A DNA stretch of 64,000 nucleotides from Hoylesella nanceiensis DSM 19126 = JCM 15639 (GCF_000379965.1 NZ_KB904327.1:124001-188000); one strand, 5' to 3'; numbered from the stretch's first letter, positions 18,574 through 27,910 are shown. Notes: generated by a model from the sequence alone, not told the origin. Translations and numbers: made by a program.

Positions 18574-19491
18574 TTGGAAACATTTAATGTCCATATCTTA
18601 GGCTGTGGAAGTGCATTACCAACGCTTCTACATAGTGCTTCTTGTCAAGTTGTAGAGATAAGAGGAAAGTTTTTTATGGTTGATTGTGGCGAATGTGCTC
18701 AAATACAACTCAGAAAATCGCATGTCAATTTTATGAAAATTGGCGCCATTCTCATTTCTCATTTGCATGGAGACCATTGCTTTGGACTTATAGGATTAAT
18801 CTCAACATTCGGTATGTTGGGACGAACAGCACCTTTATATATATACGCTCCCAAAGAGTATGAAAACCTTTTTAAAGCCCAAATGAATTTCTTTTGCAAA
18901 GGATTAACCTTTGACGTGGTCTTTAATGGGGTAGATACAACAGCAAATGCCGTGATATATGATGATAGAAGTCTTACAATTGAGTCGATACCTTTAGATC
19001 ATCGAATCAGTTGTTGTGGTTTTCTTTTTAAAGAAAAGCAGACCATGGCACATATAAAACGAGATATGATAGATTTTTATAACATTCCTCATTATAAGAT
19101 AAATGCTATCAAACAGGGAGAAGATTGGGTTACTGAAGATGGAGAAGTAGTTCCAAATGCTCGCTTAACCTTTCCTGCTGATCCTGCAAGGTCGTATGCT
19201 TACTGCAGTGATACAAAGTATTTACCCGAATTGCACAAGATGATTAAGGATGTAACTTTGCTTTATCACGAAAGTACTTATGCCAATGAGCATGCCGATT
19301 ATGGAGAAAAATATTTCCATAGTACAGCAGAACAGGCTGCAATGGTGGCAAGAGATGCTAATGCCAAACAGCTTCTTTTAGGTCATTATAGCTCACGTTA
19401 TACCAACGAAACAATCCTTTTAGATGAGGCAAAGAAAGTGTTTCCCAACTCAATCTTGTCTAATGAGGGTATGATTGTAAGTATTAAATAA
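18574..19491 (+). CDS. rnz: Ribonuclease Z
   Basis: RNase Z is the zinc metallo-beta-lactamase-fold endonuclease that trims tRNA 3' ends. The 305-residue protein has the metal motif SHLHGDH with ligands at 63, 65, 67 and 68, the phosphodiesterase-type YCSDT segment, YHESTY, and a final GHYSSRY. Length is normal. The start is a TTG at 18574, five bases after the previous stop; MxTFNVHILGCGSALP aligns with the family start and no closer ATG exists. Confidence 0.94.
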   Translation: METFNVHILGCGSALPTLLHSASCQVVEIRGKFFMVDCGECAQIQLRKSHVNFMKIGAILISHLHGDHCFGLIGLISTFGMLGRTAPLYIYAPKEYENLFKAQMNFFCKGLTFDVVFNGVDTTANAVIYDDRSLTIESIPLDHRISCCGFLFKEKQTMAHIKRDMIDFYNIPHYKINAIKQGEDWVTEDGEVVPNARLTFPADPARSYAYCSDTKYLPELHKMIKDVTLLYHESTYANEHADYGEKYFHSTAEQAAMVARDANAKQLLLGHYSSRYTNETILLDEAKKVFPNSILSNEGMIVSIK

Positions 19492-19546
19492 TTTAAAAAT
19501 TTTACGATAAAGTAAAGTTCTATTTCTAATTATTGAAGAAATAATG

Positions 19547-19554
19547 TACTTTTG
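19547..19554 (+). promoter_or_regulatory. Likely -7 box for orphan sorting-domain gene
   Basis: TACTTTTG matches TAnnTTTG. It lies 100 bases before the ATG at 19654, leaving a fairly long untranslated leader. Confidence 0.5.
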
Positions 19555-19653
19555 TGAAAAGTATGATAAGGCTTTGAGAAATATAATTATTTCTATTGTG
19601 CTTATTGTCGATGTAAATTAGAATATAAATAGCAACTTAAAAATTCTAGAGAT

Positions 19654-19962
19654 ATGATGAAAAAGATATGCTTATTATTGTTTTTAGTTCTCGGGGCCAT
19701 GCCAATGACTTCTAGAGCAGCTATATCTTTTAATGTAGAGTCTCTCGAACAAGATAACACTGCACCATCTATTGCAATGGTAGAGAATACATTGCATGTT
19801 GTAGGAGCAAACGGACAGACGCTTCAAATATATAATGTTGCAGGTCTATGTGTAATGAATTTTAGGGTAGAAGGAATGGATAAACGTTTTGATTTACCAC
19901 TTCCTAAAGGCGTTTACATCGTTAAAATCGGAAAATTTGTTCGTAAAATATCTGTAAGATAG
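19654..19962 (+). CDS. Small secreted protein consisting of a T9SS-type sorting domain
   Basis: The 102-residue product has a signal peptide (ending near TSRAA) and then almost nothing but a type A C-terminal sorting domain: NGQTLQIYNVAGLCV at about 54-68, then KRFDLPLPKGVYIVKIG and terminal KISVR. In type IX secretion this domain is the C-terminal tail of a larger cargo; here only about 25 residues precede it. It may be a decoy, a minimal cargo, or a remnant. The L,D-transpeptidase gene starts 18 bases later. The domain call is fairly sure and the role is unknown. Confidence 0.72.
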   Translation: MMKKICLLLFLVLGAMPMTSRAAISFNVESLEQDNTAPSIAMVENTLHVVGANGQTLQIYNVAGLCVMNFRVEGMDKRFDLPLPKGVYIVKIGKFVRKISVR

Positions 19963-19979
19963 ATATCCCTTTTCTAGCG

Positions 19980-21533
19980 TTGAAATCATTAGTACATTTT
20001 TTTTTGTGTGTTTATGTTGCTGTTGCTCTTGTTGGTTGTAACAGTAATACTCAAGATAAGGTTCTTTTAAGTATTGAGAATGACTTTAAAGAACTATCTT
20101 CTTCTAAATATAAGATCAGTAAATTACGAGTTAAAAGCTCAATTAAAGAATTGGCAAATGCCGATAGAGATACACTTGCTGCCGATTATTTAACCCGTAA
20201 GTATTATAAAAATAACAACGAATATCTTTGGATTTCCAAAGAAGGAATAACCCCATCTTCAGCTTTACTCATCGATTCTTTAGAAGCATTAGCATCTATT
20301 GGCTTCTCACCTCGTAAGTTTATTAGTAAAGAAATTAAGAAAGATATCGAGAAAATTCAGACTCTTTCGATAGAAGAAGGAGAGAGTATCAGTAAGATTT
20401 TAGCTCGAATTGAATATCGTTTAACAAAGGCTCTCTTTAGATATGCTATTGGAGAGCGATTTGGTTACGTTACTCCAAGCTACATCTTGAATCGACTTGA
20501 TACTGCAGAAACAAAGAATGGAGCAAGGCGTTATCAACGACTTTATGACATACATACCGAAACTGTTGATACAAACTTTGTGCACCAACTTGTTTCTTCT
20601 GTTGCAAGCGATTCGCTACAACAATTCTTACATCATCTAAAAAGCGAGCGTCCACTTTATAGAAACTTTCAATCTCTTTTGAAAAATGCTTCTGCAAAAA
20701 GTTCAAAAATGAAGGTTTTAGTAAATATGGAACGCAGTAGATGGCGACAAAATGATTTTCCAGAATTGCATAAGAAATATGTATTGGTAAATGTTCCTTC
20801 ATTTTATTTGAAGGCAGTTGACGAAGATAGCATTCTTACAATGCGTGTTGCGTGTGGAGCTTTGTCAACAAAAACACCGCTATTAAATAGTTCAATAGAG
20901 CGAATGGACGTTAATCCGCAATGGGTTATGCCACTAAGTATCGTTAAGAAGCAGGTTATTTCTCAATTAGGAAATAGATATTATTTCGATTCGCATCGCT
21001 ATTTTATTCGCAGTGCAACAACGGGAAAAGAGATAGATGTTGCACAAGTAACTCCAGAAATGCTGTTAAGTGGAGCCTATAAGGTGGTGCAACGAGGTGG
21101 TAAAGGAAATGCATTGGGTCGTATTGTATTTCGATTCCCCAATAATTTCTCAGTTTATCTTCATGATACATCATCGAGAGAGGCTTTTAGTAGATTTGAT
21201 AGAGATGTGTCGCATGGCTGTATTCGTGTAGAAAAGCCTTTAGAATTGGCGATATTCCTTTTGCAAGATAAAGAAGAAACACTGATTGATAAGCTAAGAT
21301 ATTCAACAACTGTTGATATTCAAATGCAATCAACAGGCAACGAGAAAGACAACTCTGCGACCAAGATAGACAGAAAACGACTCATCAACTCAAAGTCGTT
21401 AAAGCCTTCTGTTCCTTTATTTATAACCTATTACACACTTTATCCAGATGAAAATGGAGTGATGCAAGATTATCCTGACGTATACGGTTATGATAAAGCA
21501 ATTGCTAGTTATCTTTTAAACTATATCGACTAA
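19980..21533 (+). CDS. L,D-transpeptidase (YcbB-type) lipoprotein
   Basis: L,D-transpeptidases make 3-3 crosslinks in peptidoglycan or attach proteins to it. The 517-residue protein begins at TTG 19980, which gives a proper lipoprotein signal (VALVGC, Cys20). The catalytic YkuD motif is SHGCIRVEKP at 411-420 with Cys414. The preceding HDTSSREAF segment (histidine plus loop) is also present. The long N-terminal region, about 60-270, corresponds to the scaffold and peptidoglycan-binding parts of the YcbB group. It follows the small sorting-domain gene closely. Confidence 0.88.
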   Translation: MKSLVHFFLCVYVAVALVGCNSNTQDKVLLSIENDFKELSSSKYKISKLRVKSSIKELANADRDTLAADYLTRKYYKNNNEYLWISKEGITPSSALLIDSLEALASIGFSPRKFISKEIKKDIEKIQTLSIEEGESISKILARIEYRLTKALFRYAIGERFGYVTPSYILNRLDTAETKNGARRYQRLYDIHTETVDTNFVHQLVSSVASDSLQQFLHHLKSERPLYRNFQSLLKNASAKSSKMKVLVNMERSRWRQNDFPELHKKYVLVNVPSFYLKAVDEDSILTMRVACGALSTKTPLLNSSIERMDVNPQWVMPLSIVKKQVISQLGNRYYFDSHRYFIRSATTGKEIDVAQVTPEMLLSGAYKVVQRGGKGNALGRIVFRFPNNFSVYLHDTSSREAFSRFDRDVSHGCIRVEKPLELAIFLLQDKEETLIDKLRYSTTVDIQMQSTGNEKDNSATKIDRKRLINSKSLKPSVPLFITYYTLYPDENGVMQDYPDVYGYDKAIASYLLNYID

Positions 21534-21561
21534 GGTTGTAATTGCATTCTTTTTGCTATAT

Positions 21562-21620
21562 AAAAGCAATGTTTTTGCAAGGTAAGAGTAGTGCTTTTAC
21601 CACTTAATTGTAATGCTTTT
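21562..21620 (+). repeat. 22-bp-phased GCTTTT repeat, copy at 21562
   Basis: AAAAGC at 21562 is followed by AAT and then GTTTTT at 21571, GCTTTT at 21593 and GCTTTT at 21615, each 22 bases apart. The start is therefore a palindromic AAAAGCAATG(C)TTTT centre, from which phased units run to the right. Confidence 0.72.
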
Positions 21621-21686
21621 GCAATCAATATGTAAAGAACAATAAAAACGAGGAGATAGTTCTCAAATATTATTAGGATTTCAATT

Positions 21687-22424
21687 ATGCAACGATATTT
21701 TATTTCTTTCGCTTACGATGGCACCAATTATCATGGTTGGCAGATACAACCTAATGGCAATACTGTGCAAGAAGAACTACAAAAAGCACTTTCCTTGATC
21801 TTGCGTTGTGATATAAATGTGGTGGGAGCAGGGCGTACAGACACTGGTGTTCATGCACGTTCGATGATAGCTCACTTTGATATTTCTACCGAATTTGCCT
21901 TTGATGCAGAAATGTTAAGCGGTAAACTAAATCGTTTATTGCCCCCTGATATCGTTGTATTTTCAATCAACCCCGTTGCAGAAGACATGCACGCACGCTT
22001 TAGTGCAACGTGGAGAACCTATCATTATTATGTACATAAAGGCAAAGACCCATTTGTAAGAAACTATTCTTATAGCTATTATCGAGATTTAGACTTTGCT
22101 TTAATGAACGAAGCGGCAAGTTATCTCCTTGAAATAGAAGACTTTGAAGCTTTTTGTAAGAGTCATTCTGATGCTAAAACAACATTGTGTAATGTTACAG
22201 AAGCACAGTGGATTCAAGATGATGCGACTCATTGGCACTTTGTAATTAAGGCCAATCGTTTCTTAAGAAATATGGTTCGAGCAGTTGTTGGTACCTTGGT
22301 TGAAGTGGGACAACATAAGATTACGGTCGAAGAATTTAAGAATATTGTTGATCAAAGAAAACGAGCTGGGGTAGGAGAGAGTATGCCTGCTCATGCATTA
22401 TTTTTAGAAAAGGTAGAATATTAA
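21687..22424 (+). CDS. truA: tRNA pseudouridine synthase A
   Basis: TruA makes pseudouridine at positions 38-40 of the tRNA anticodon stem. The 245-residue protein has the catalytic motif GAGRTDTGVHA with Asp52. SFAYDGTNYHGWQ is at the start, and RFLRNMVRAVVGTLVEVG is near the end. Length is normal. The transporter gene that follows starts one base after its stop, so they are surely cotranscribed. Confidence 0.97.
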   Translation: MQRYFISFAYDGTNYHGWQIQPNGNTVQEELQKALSLILRCDINVVGAGRTDTGVHARSMIAHFDISTEFAFDAEMLSGKLNRLLPPDIVVFSINPVAEDMHARFSATWRTYHYYVHKGKDPFVRNYSYSYYRDLDFALMNEAASYLLEIEDFEAFCKSHSDAKTTLCNVTEAQWIQDDATHWHFVIKANRFLRNMVRAVVGTLVEVGQHKITVEEFKNIVDQRKRAGVGESMPAHALFLEKVEY

Positions 22425-22425
22425 T

Positions 22426-23343
22426 ATGTGGTTATTAGGTGCATTCATATCTGCTGCATTCTTAGGAGTGTATGATGTGTTTAAAAAGAAGGCATTAAGC
22501 GATAATGCTGTTATTCCTGTTCTGTTGTTAAACACTATCTTCTCTTCGCTTATTTTTATTCCTTTCATTCTGCTTTCTGCCTTTACCAACGTGTTAGACG
22601 ATAGTCTTTTCTACGTTCCCACTATTGGCTTTGAGCAACATAAGTATGTTTTTCTTAAAAGTATCATCGTTCTTTCGTCTTGGGTGTTTGGCTATTTCTC
22701 TATGAAACACCTGCCCCTTACTATAGTTGGACCTATTAATGCCACACGACCAGTGTTGGTTTTGCTTGGAGCAATATTTGTTTATGGAGAGCATTTGAAT
22801 CTTTATCAATGGATAGGAGTGAGCTTAGCCATCTGTTCTTTTATCTTTTTAAGTAGAACAGGACATAAAGAAGGAATCAATTTTAAGCATGACAAATGGA
22901 TATATTTCCTTGTTTTAGCTGCTATATTGGGAGCTATTAGTGGATTATACGATAAGTATCTCATGGCACCAGTTAGCTCAGGAGGATTGGGTTTCGATAA
23001 AATGGTGGTGCAAAGTTGGTTCAATATTTACCAAATGATGTGGATGTCGTTGGTGTTTTTATTTCTTTGGTATCCTTTTAGGCACAAGGTTGCACCCTTT
23101 AAGTGGAACTATTATATAATAGGAATAAGCATCTTTCTTTGTCTTGCCGACTTTGTTTATTTCTATTCGTTAAGTCTTGAGGGTGCAATGATATCGATAA
23201 TGTCGATGGTTCGTAGAGGAAGTGTTATCGTAAGTTTTGCCTTTGGTGCGTTTATTCTACGAGAAAAGAATCTAAAAGGAAAACTCTTCGACTTACTATT
23301 TATCATCATCGGAATGATATTTTTGTATCTTGGAACGAAATAA
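22426..23343 (+). CDS. EamA-family (drug/metabolite) transporter
   Basis: The 305-residue membrane protein has about ten predicted transmembrane helices in two EamA-like halves (about 1-135 and 150-303). PINATRPVLVLLGAIFVYGEHL is the typical conserved end of the first half and SMVRRGSVIVSFAFGAFILREKN that of the second. The family exports or imports small metabolites; the substrate cannot be read from the sequence. It follows truA with a one-base gap. Confidence 0.88.
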   Translation: MWLLGAFISAAFLGVYDVFKKKALSDNAVIPVLLLNTIFSSLIFIPFILLSAFTNVLDDSLFYVPTIGFEQHKYVFLKSIIVLSSWVFGYFSMKHLPLTIVGPINATRPVLVLLGAIFVYGEHLNLYQWIGVSLAICSFIFLSRTGHKEGINFKHDKWIYFLVLAAILGAISGLYDKYLMAPVSSGGLGFDKMVVQSWFNIYQMMWMSLVFLFLWYPFRHKVAPFKWNYYIIGISIFLCLADFVYFYSLSLEGAMISIMSMVRRGSVIVSFAFGAFILREKNLKGKLFDLLFIIIGMIFLYLGTK

Positions 23344-23424
23344 GACATACACTTTCATTTTATAAATAACTTGCTTTATGTTTATAAACATATTGTATAT
23401 TTTGTATGTGACAAATTATTTTTG

Positions 23425-23432
23425 TAATTTTG
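23425..23432 (+). promoter_or_regulatory. Likely -7 box of serS promoter
   Basis: TAATTTTG matches TAnnTTTG and a TTTG at 23401-23404 stands 20 bases upstream, the expected -33/-7 spacing for Bacteroidetes. A second, overlapping candidate TATTTTTG is at 23417-23424. Confidence 0.65.
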
Positions 23433-23469
23433 CCTATAGATTGAATTTCATTTAACAAACAATATAATT

Positions 23470-24759
23470 ATGCTTACATTAAAACTCATCACAGAGGAGA
23501 CTGAACGCGTAATAAAAGGCTTAGAGAAAAAGCACTTTGAAAGTGCTCGTGAAGCCATAGAAAACGTTATCGGTATAGATAAAAAGAGAAAAGAAGCTCA
23601 ACAAAAGCTTGATAAGAATAAACAAGAAGCAAATACTATATCGAAGCAAGTGGGCCTTCTTATGAAAGAAGGAAAGAAAGAAGAAGCAGAAGAAATAAAG
23701 TCTAAAGTTGCTAGTCTTAAAGTTCTTGACAAGCAATTGCAAGAAGAAATGGAATCTGCCGAAAACGAATTGACAGAGCTTTTATGCTCTATTCCAAACA
23801 TTGCAAATGAAGATGTACCCGAAGGATGTGATGCTTCAGACAATGTTGTTGTTGTAGAAGGCGGAGAAAAACCTAACCTTCCTGAAGATGCATTATGTCA
23901 TTGGGATCTTGCAAAGAAATATAATTTAATTGATTTTGACCTTGGAGTAAAGGTAACTGGTGCAGGTTTTCCTTTCTATATTGGTAAGATGGCACGCCTA
24001 CAACGTGCTCTTGAGGCTTTCTTTCTTGAAGAAGCACGAAAGAGTGGTTATCTAGAAGTGCAACCACCATACGTAGTTAATCAAGCAAGTGGATACGGAA
24101 CAGGTCAGTTGCCCGATAAAGAAGGTCAAATGTATCATGCTCAATTAGATAATTTATATCTTATTCCAACAGCTGAAGTACCTGTAACTAATATCTTTAG
24201 AGATGTTATTCTAGACGAAAAGGATTTACCTATTAAGCGTTGTGCTTATTCTGCTTGCTTTAGAAGAGAGGCTGGTTCGTATGGAAAAGATGTACGTGGA
24301 CTAAACCGTTTACATCAATTTGATAAGGTAGAGATTGTTCGTATTGACAAACCAGAACACTCTTATGATTCATTAAAAGAAATGTTGGCTCACGTTGAAG
24401 GACTATGTAAGAAGCTAGAGCTGCCTTACCGCATCTTAAAACTATGTGGTGGAGATATGAGTTTCACTTCTGCTATCTGCTTCGACTTTGAAGTTTGGAG
24501 TGCAGCACAACAACGTTGGCTTGAAGTTTCATCAGTATCTAATTTTGAAAGCTATCAGGCTAATCGCTTAAAGTGTCGCTATCGTCATGCTGAAGATAAG
24601 AAGATCGAACTTTGCCACACTCTAAATGGTTCTGCACTTGCACTTCCTCGTATTGTTGCAGCAATCTTAGAGAACAACCAAACATCTGAAGGTATCAGAG
24701 TTCCAAAGGTTCTTGTGCCTTATTGTGGATTTGAAATGATTGATGATAATAACTTCTAA
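23470..24759 (+). CDS. serS: Seryl-tRNA synthetase
   Basis: SerS charges tRNA-Ser. The 429-residue class II synthetase has the N-terminal coiled-coil arm at about 28-105, rich in Lys, Glu and Gln. The catalytic core carries motif 2 (CFRREAGSYGKDVRGLNR) and motif 3 (NGSALALPRIVAAILEN). Length is normal. It is a single-gene unit between its own promoter and the terminator at 24783-24817. Confidence 0.98.
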   Translation: MLTLKLITEETERVIKGLEKKHFESAREAIENVIGIDKKRKEAQQKLDKNKQEANTISKQVGLLMKEGKKEEAEEIKSKVASLKVLDKQLQEEMESAENELTELLCSIPNIANEDVPEGCDASDNVVVVEGGEKPNLPEDALCHWDLAKKYNLIDFDLGVKVTGAGFPFYIGKMARLQRALEAFFLEEARKSGYLEVQPPYVVNQASGYGTGQLPDKEGQMYHAQLDNLYLIPTAEVPVTNIFRDVILDEKDLPIKRCAYSACFRREAGSYGKDVRGLNRLHQFDKVEIVRIDKPEHSYDSLKEMLAHVEGLCKKLELPYRILKLCGGDMSFTSAICFDFEVWSAAQQRWLEVSSVSNFESYQANRLKCRYRHAEDKKIELCHTLNGSALALPRIVAAILENNQTSEGIRVPKVLVPYCGFEMIDDNNF

Positions 24760-24782
24760 AGAGTTTAGAAACTAGATAAAAG

Positions 24783-24817
24783 AGAGTAGATGTTCTATTG
24801 AATATCTACTCTTTTTG
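24783..24817 (+). terminator. Rho-independent terminator after serS
   Basis: AGAGTAGAT pairs with ATCTACTCT across a 12-base loop and is followed by five T. Confidence 0.9.
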
Positions 24818-25016
24818 TTTATATGTGCTAGTGAAGGAGGTGCTTTAGATAATAAAACCATAATGTTTTATTTTTAATACTATTCTTTCTCATTCCTAAT
24901 AATGTAGAAATATTCGATAATGGCATCTCTATTATGACTTCACAACATTGGTATCATTCCTCATGATACGTCTCTTCTGTTTAGATACGGGCTGAAATAA
25001 AGTGGGAGAGAATGGC

Positions 25017-25056
25017 AAAAAAATATCCGTTATCCCTTTTTTGAGATAACGGATAT
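25017..25056 (-). terminator. Rho-independent terminator downstream of mltG
   Basis: A perfect 12-base stem ATATCCGTTATC / GATAACGGATAT has a ten-base loop. On the minus strand it is followed by seven T. It lies 90 bases after the mltG stop. Confidence 0.88.
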
Positions 25057-25145
25057 ATTATATTCTGCTTTAAATAGCGATAAGTTCTATTTCGGTTCTA
25101 CTCATATTGTTGTGTTTGAAATGATGAGTAGTGCTGTAAACATCA

Positions 25146-26192
25146 TTATTTTATACCTCTCTTGTTAAGAGCATTGGTATATTTTGCGGCATTTTGAAGA
25201 TGCTCTTCGTATGTTTCTGCAAAGTTATGAGTTCCACTAAAGTCCTCTTTTGCGCACATATAAATATAGTTATGATGTACAAGATTAAGTACTGCATCGA
25301 TACCTTCAATCGAAGGAATACGTATTGGACCTGGAGGAAGTCCTGTATTTCTATAAGTATTGTAAGGACTTTCAATTGCAAGGTGATTGTTATAAATTCG
25401 CTTTAACTCGAATTTCTTCCATGCAAACTTAATAGTTGGGTCAGCTTGTAGAGGCATTCCGTTAGGATATTGCGCAGTGCGCATAGTTAAACGCTTATAG
25501 TACATTCCTGCAACCATAGGCTTTTCTTTTGTATTTGCAGTTTCTTCCTCAACAATACTTGCAAGAATGATCACTTCATTAGGAGTGAGATTTAGTTTCT
25601 TTGCCTTTTGTTTTCTGGTCTCATTCCAAAATGTTTTACTTTCAGAATCCATTCTTTCTAAGAACTTTTCAGCCGAAACATTCCAGTAAACATCGTATGT
25701 GTTAGGGATGAAAATACAAGCGATGGTTGTTGTGTCGTATCCAAATTTACGGCATAATGCCTCATTCTTTAGAGCATTGATAATCTCTGTGCTATCTATC
25801 ATCAAATGTTTAGAAAGTTCAGCAGAAAGCTTTTCTACTGTTCTAACAGATGGAATAACAAGAGAAACAGGTGATTGTTGACCATTTTTGATGTCTCTAA
25901 AGATTTTAAAAATCATGCTACTAGGTTTGATTTGGTAGCGTCCTGTTCGAATGTTTTTATCGTACGATGAGTGTCTGATAAGAGTTTTAAGACCTGCCAT
26001 ACCATGTTCTGTAGCTATTGGCTTAAGCTTTTGGTAAACAGAGTCTACGTTATCATCCTTGTCAATATAAACATATTCTACTTTATCTTTTGCACTAAAG
26101 GCAGAGAAAAAGTAATAATATGTAAGTCCAATAAGTACCAATGCGCATGCAATAGCAGCCCATCTAAATTTTTTACTCTTTTTGTTTTCCAT
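25146..26192 (-). CDS. mltG: Endolytic transglycosylase MltG
   Basis: MltG is the inner-membrane enzyme that cuts nascent glycan strands and helps set their length. The 348-residue protein has one N-terminal membrane helix (about 11-30), a LysM-like region, and the YceG catalytic domain. The motif ILASIVEEETA at about 209-219 contains the catalytic glutamate cluster, followed by MPLQADPTIKFA. Length is normal. The gene is divergent from the HAD phosphatase and has its own promoter box. Confidence 0.95.
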   Translation of the reverse strand: MENKKSKKFRWAAIACALVLIGLTYYYFFSAFSAKDKVEYVYIDKDDNVDSVYQKLKPIATEHGMAGLKTLIRHSSYDKNIRTGRYQIKPSSMIFKIFRDIKNGQQSPVSLVIPSVRTVEKLSAELSKHLMIDSTEIINALKNEALCRKFGYDTTTIACIFIPNTYDVYWNVSAEKFLERMDSESKTFWNETRKQKAKKLNLTPNEVIILASIVEEETANTKEKPMVAGMYYKRLTMRTAQYPNGMPLQADPTIKFAWKKFELKRIYNNHLAIESPYNTYRNTGLPPGPIRIPSIEGIDAVLNLVHHNYIYMCAKEDFSGTHNFAETYEEHLQNAAKYTNALNKRGIK

Positions 26193-26214
26193 TTTTATGT
26201 AAAATAAATTGCTG

Positions 26215-26222
26215 CAAAGGTA
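26215..26222 (-). promoter_or_regulatory. Likely -7 box of mltG promoter
   Basis: The minus strand reads TACCTTTG, 23 bases upstream of the mltG ATG. Confidence 0.6.
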
Positions 26223-26264
26223 ACAAAAAGATTAGAAATAAAGGTTTGATTTTATGTTTTTTAC

Positions 26265-26272
26265 TACCTTTG
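26265..26272 (+). promoter_or_regulatory. Likely -7 box of HAD phosphatase gene
   Basis: TACCTTTG matches TAnnTTTG, 37 bases before the ATG at 26310. A TTTG lies at 26245-26248, a little closer than the usual spacing. Confidence 0.6.
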
Positions 26273-26309
26273 CATCGTTTTCAGAAGAATACAATTTAAT
26301 AACGAATAT

Positions 26310-26951
26310 ATGAAATACGATACTTATATTTTTGACCTTGATGGAACTCTTTTGAGCACATTAGAGGATTTAAAGAATAGTTGTAACTTTGCCTTATCAT
26401 CATTTGGGTTTCCTGAAAGGACGTTAGAAGAGGTGCGACAATTTGTTGGAAATGGTGTTGAATTATTGATGAAACGTGCAGTTCCTAATAATACTGATAA
26501 CGAATTGTTTACAAAAGTGTTTGAAACTTTTAAGGAACACTATCTTATTCACAATTTAGATACTACAAAGCCTTATGATGGTATCCTTGAAATGCTCGAT
26601 GAATTGAATCGTGCAGGTAAGAATATAGCGGTGGTAAGTAATAAGTTTTATGAAGCAACTGTTGAGCTTTGCCGTCATTTCTTTGGTGATAGAGTGAGGG
26701 TTACAATAGGCGAACGTGCTGATATTAGAAAGAAACCTGCTCCTGATACGGTTGATGAAGCATTTAAGCTACTTGGGGTTTCACGAGAGAATGCAGTATA
26801 TATAGGTGATAGTGATGTTGATTTAGCAACCGCAAGAAACTCTAATTTGCCTTGTATCTCTGTTCTTTGGGGATTTAGAGATAAAGATTTTTTGATTGAA
26901 CATGGTGGAAATACATTTGTAACAGAACCATCTCAAATTCTTGATATTTGA
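26310..26951 (+). CDS. HAD-family phosphatase, phosphoglycolate phosphatase-like
   Basis: The 213-residue cytosolic protein has the HAD motifs in order: DLDGT with Asp9 and Asp11 as nucleophile and acid, VVSNK as motif II, KKPAPD with the lysine of motif III, and YIGDSDVDLATA as motif IV. A helical cap lies at about 18-85. This is the Gph/PGMB-like subclass, which includes phosphoglycolate phosphatases and sugar-phosphate mutases. The true substrate cannot be told. The DUF421 gene follows 15 bases downstream. Confidence 0.88.
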   Translation: MKYDTYIFDLDGTLLSTLEDLKNSCNFALSSFGFPERTLEEVRQFVGNGVELLMKRAVPNNTDNELFTKVFETFKEHYLIHNLDTTKPYDGILEMLDELNRAGKNIAVVSNKFYEATVELCRHFFGDRVRVTIGERADIRKKPAPDTVDEAFKLLGVSRENAVYIGDSDVDLATARNSNLPCISVLWGFRDKDFLIEHGGNTFVTEPSQILDI

Positions 26952-26966
26952 TAAATTGCCAACGAT

Positions 26967-27611
26967 ATGAATTATTTAGATATTACATTTAAATTGGTGT
27001 TAGGTTTACTTGCATTAATAACTGTCATCAATTTAACCGGTAAAGGCAACCTAGCTCCAACCACAGCGATGGAACAAATACAGAATTATGTATTGGGTGG
27101 AATCATCGGTGGTGTGATATATAGTAAGGATTTGCATGTTTTTCAATTTGGAATTGTATTAACAATATGGTTTTTATTAGTGTTTGGTTTACGACGCTTT
27201 AAATCGAAAAACCATTTTCTACAACGCATATTAGATGGTACTCCACGAGTATTAATTGTGAATGGAAATGTAGATGTTGCTGCATGTAACGCAGCAAAGA
27301 TTACTGCTCAAGAGCTAACTTTTAAGCTAAGAATGCATAATGTATTTAATATTACACATGTAAAGCGAGCTGTGTTAGAGCAAAATGGGCAGTTGTTGGT
27401 GGTGCTTTCGGGTGAAGAAAATCCACGATACCCACTTATTACCGATGGAACTATTCAGAAAAACATTCTTGCTGCCATTGATAAAGATGAGGATTGGCTA
27501 ATGGAAAAATTGACAGAACAAGGTTATTCAAGTTCTTCGGAGATATTCCTTGCAGATTATTTAAGTGGAAATGTGGTGATAACTCCTTATCGTTCAGCAG
27601 AGAAAGGATAA
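26967..27611 (+). CDS. DUF421 (YetF-like) membrane protein
   Basis: The 214-residue protein has three N-terminal membrane segments (about 8-25, 42-55, 58-76) and a soluble C-terminal DUF421 domain. TPRVLIVNGNVD opens it, and it then includes LRMHNVFNITHVKRAVLEQNG. Family members are widespread and poorly characterised. The gene is 15 bases after the HAD phosphatase and before a terminator, so the two form a short operon. Confidence 0.87.
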   Translation: MNYLDITFKLVLGLLALITVINLTGKGNLAPTTAMEQIQNYVLGGIIGGVIYSKDLHVFQFGIVLTIWFLLVFGLRRFKSKNHFLQRILDGTPRVLIVNGNVDVAACNAAKITAQELTFKLRMHNVFNITHVKRAVLEQNGQLLVVLSGEENPRYPLITDGTIQKNILAAIDKDEDWLMEKLTEQGYSSSSEIFLADYLSGNVVITPYRSAEKG

Positions 27612-27659
27612 GCATCTTAGATGATTTTTGAAAGCGAATGTCGGATTATAGACAATAGA

Positions 27660-27696
27660 AATAGAGTGGTTTAAATGAAAAACCATTCTATTTTTG
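27660..27696 (+). terminator. Rho-independent terminator after DUF421 gene
   Basis: AATAGAGTGGTTT pairs with AAACCATTCTATT (one G-T pair) across a seven-base loop, followed by T-rich sequence. Confidence 0.87.
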
Positions 27697-27769
27697 TTTT
27701 ATCTCAACGAAAATGCATTATAATATGTAATGAGTTTGTTATTTTTTCGATATACTAAAAGGATTTTAT

Positions 27770-27777
27770 TATCTTTG
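27770..27777 (+). promoter_or_regulatory. Likely -7 box upstream of ftsE-like gene
   Basis: TATCTTTG matches TAnnTTTG. It lies 134 bases before the ATG at 27911, giving a long leader in which no clear structure was recognised. Confidence 0.5.
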
Positions 27778-27910
27778 CATATCTAGTAAAGTCTTTCTAA
27801 AAGGAATTGCAAGAACAATAGAGAAATGCTTGTAATGACTTGTAAGATCAGCCTAGAAAAAGAAGGAAGAAAATAAATATCTCAACATTTAAATGCTATT
27901 AAAATAGAGT

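Larger units (their letters stand above)
24760..25145. other. Intergenic stretch between serS and mltG
   Basis: This 386-base convergent gap holds a plus-strand terminator at 24783-24817 and a minus-strand terminator at 25017-25056. Between them, 24820-25010, I see no reading frame, promoter box or repeat. Confidence 0.7.

Noticed and set aside
27778-27910. Riboswitch in the long leader before the ftsE-like gene, or before lysC
   Set aside because: No lysine, preQ1 or other known aptamer motif was recognisable; only AT-rich sequence without clear stems.
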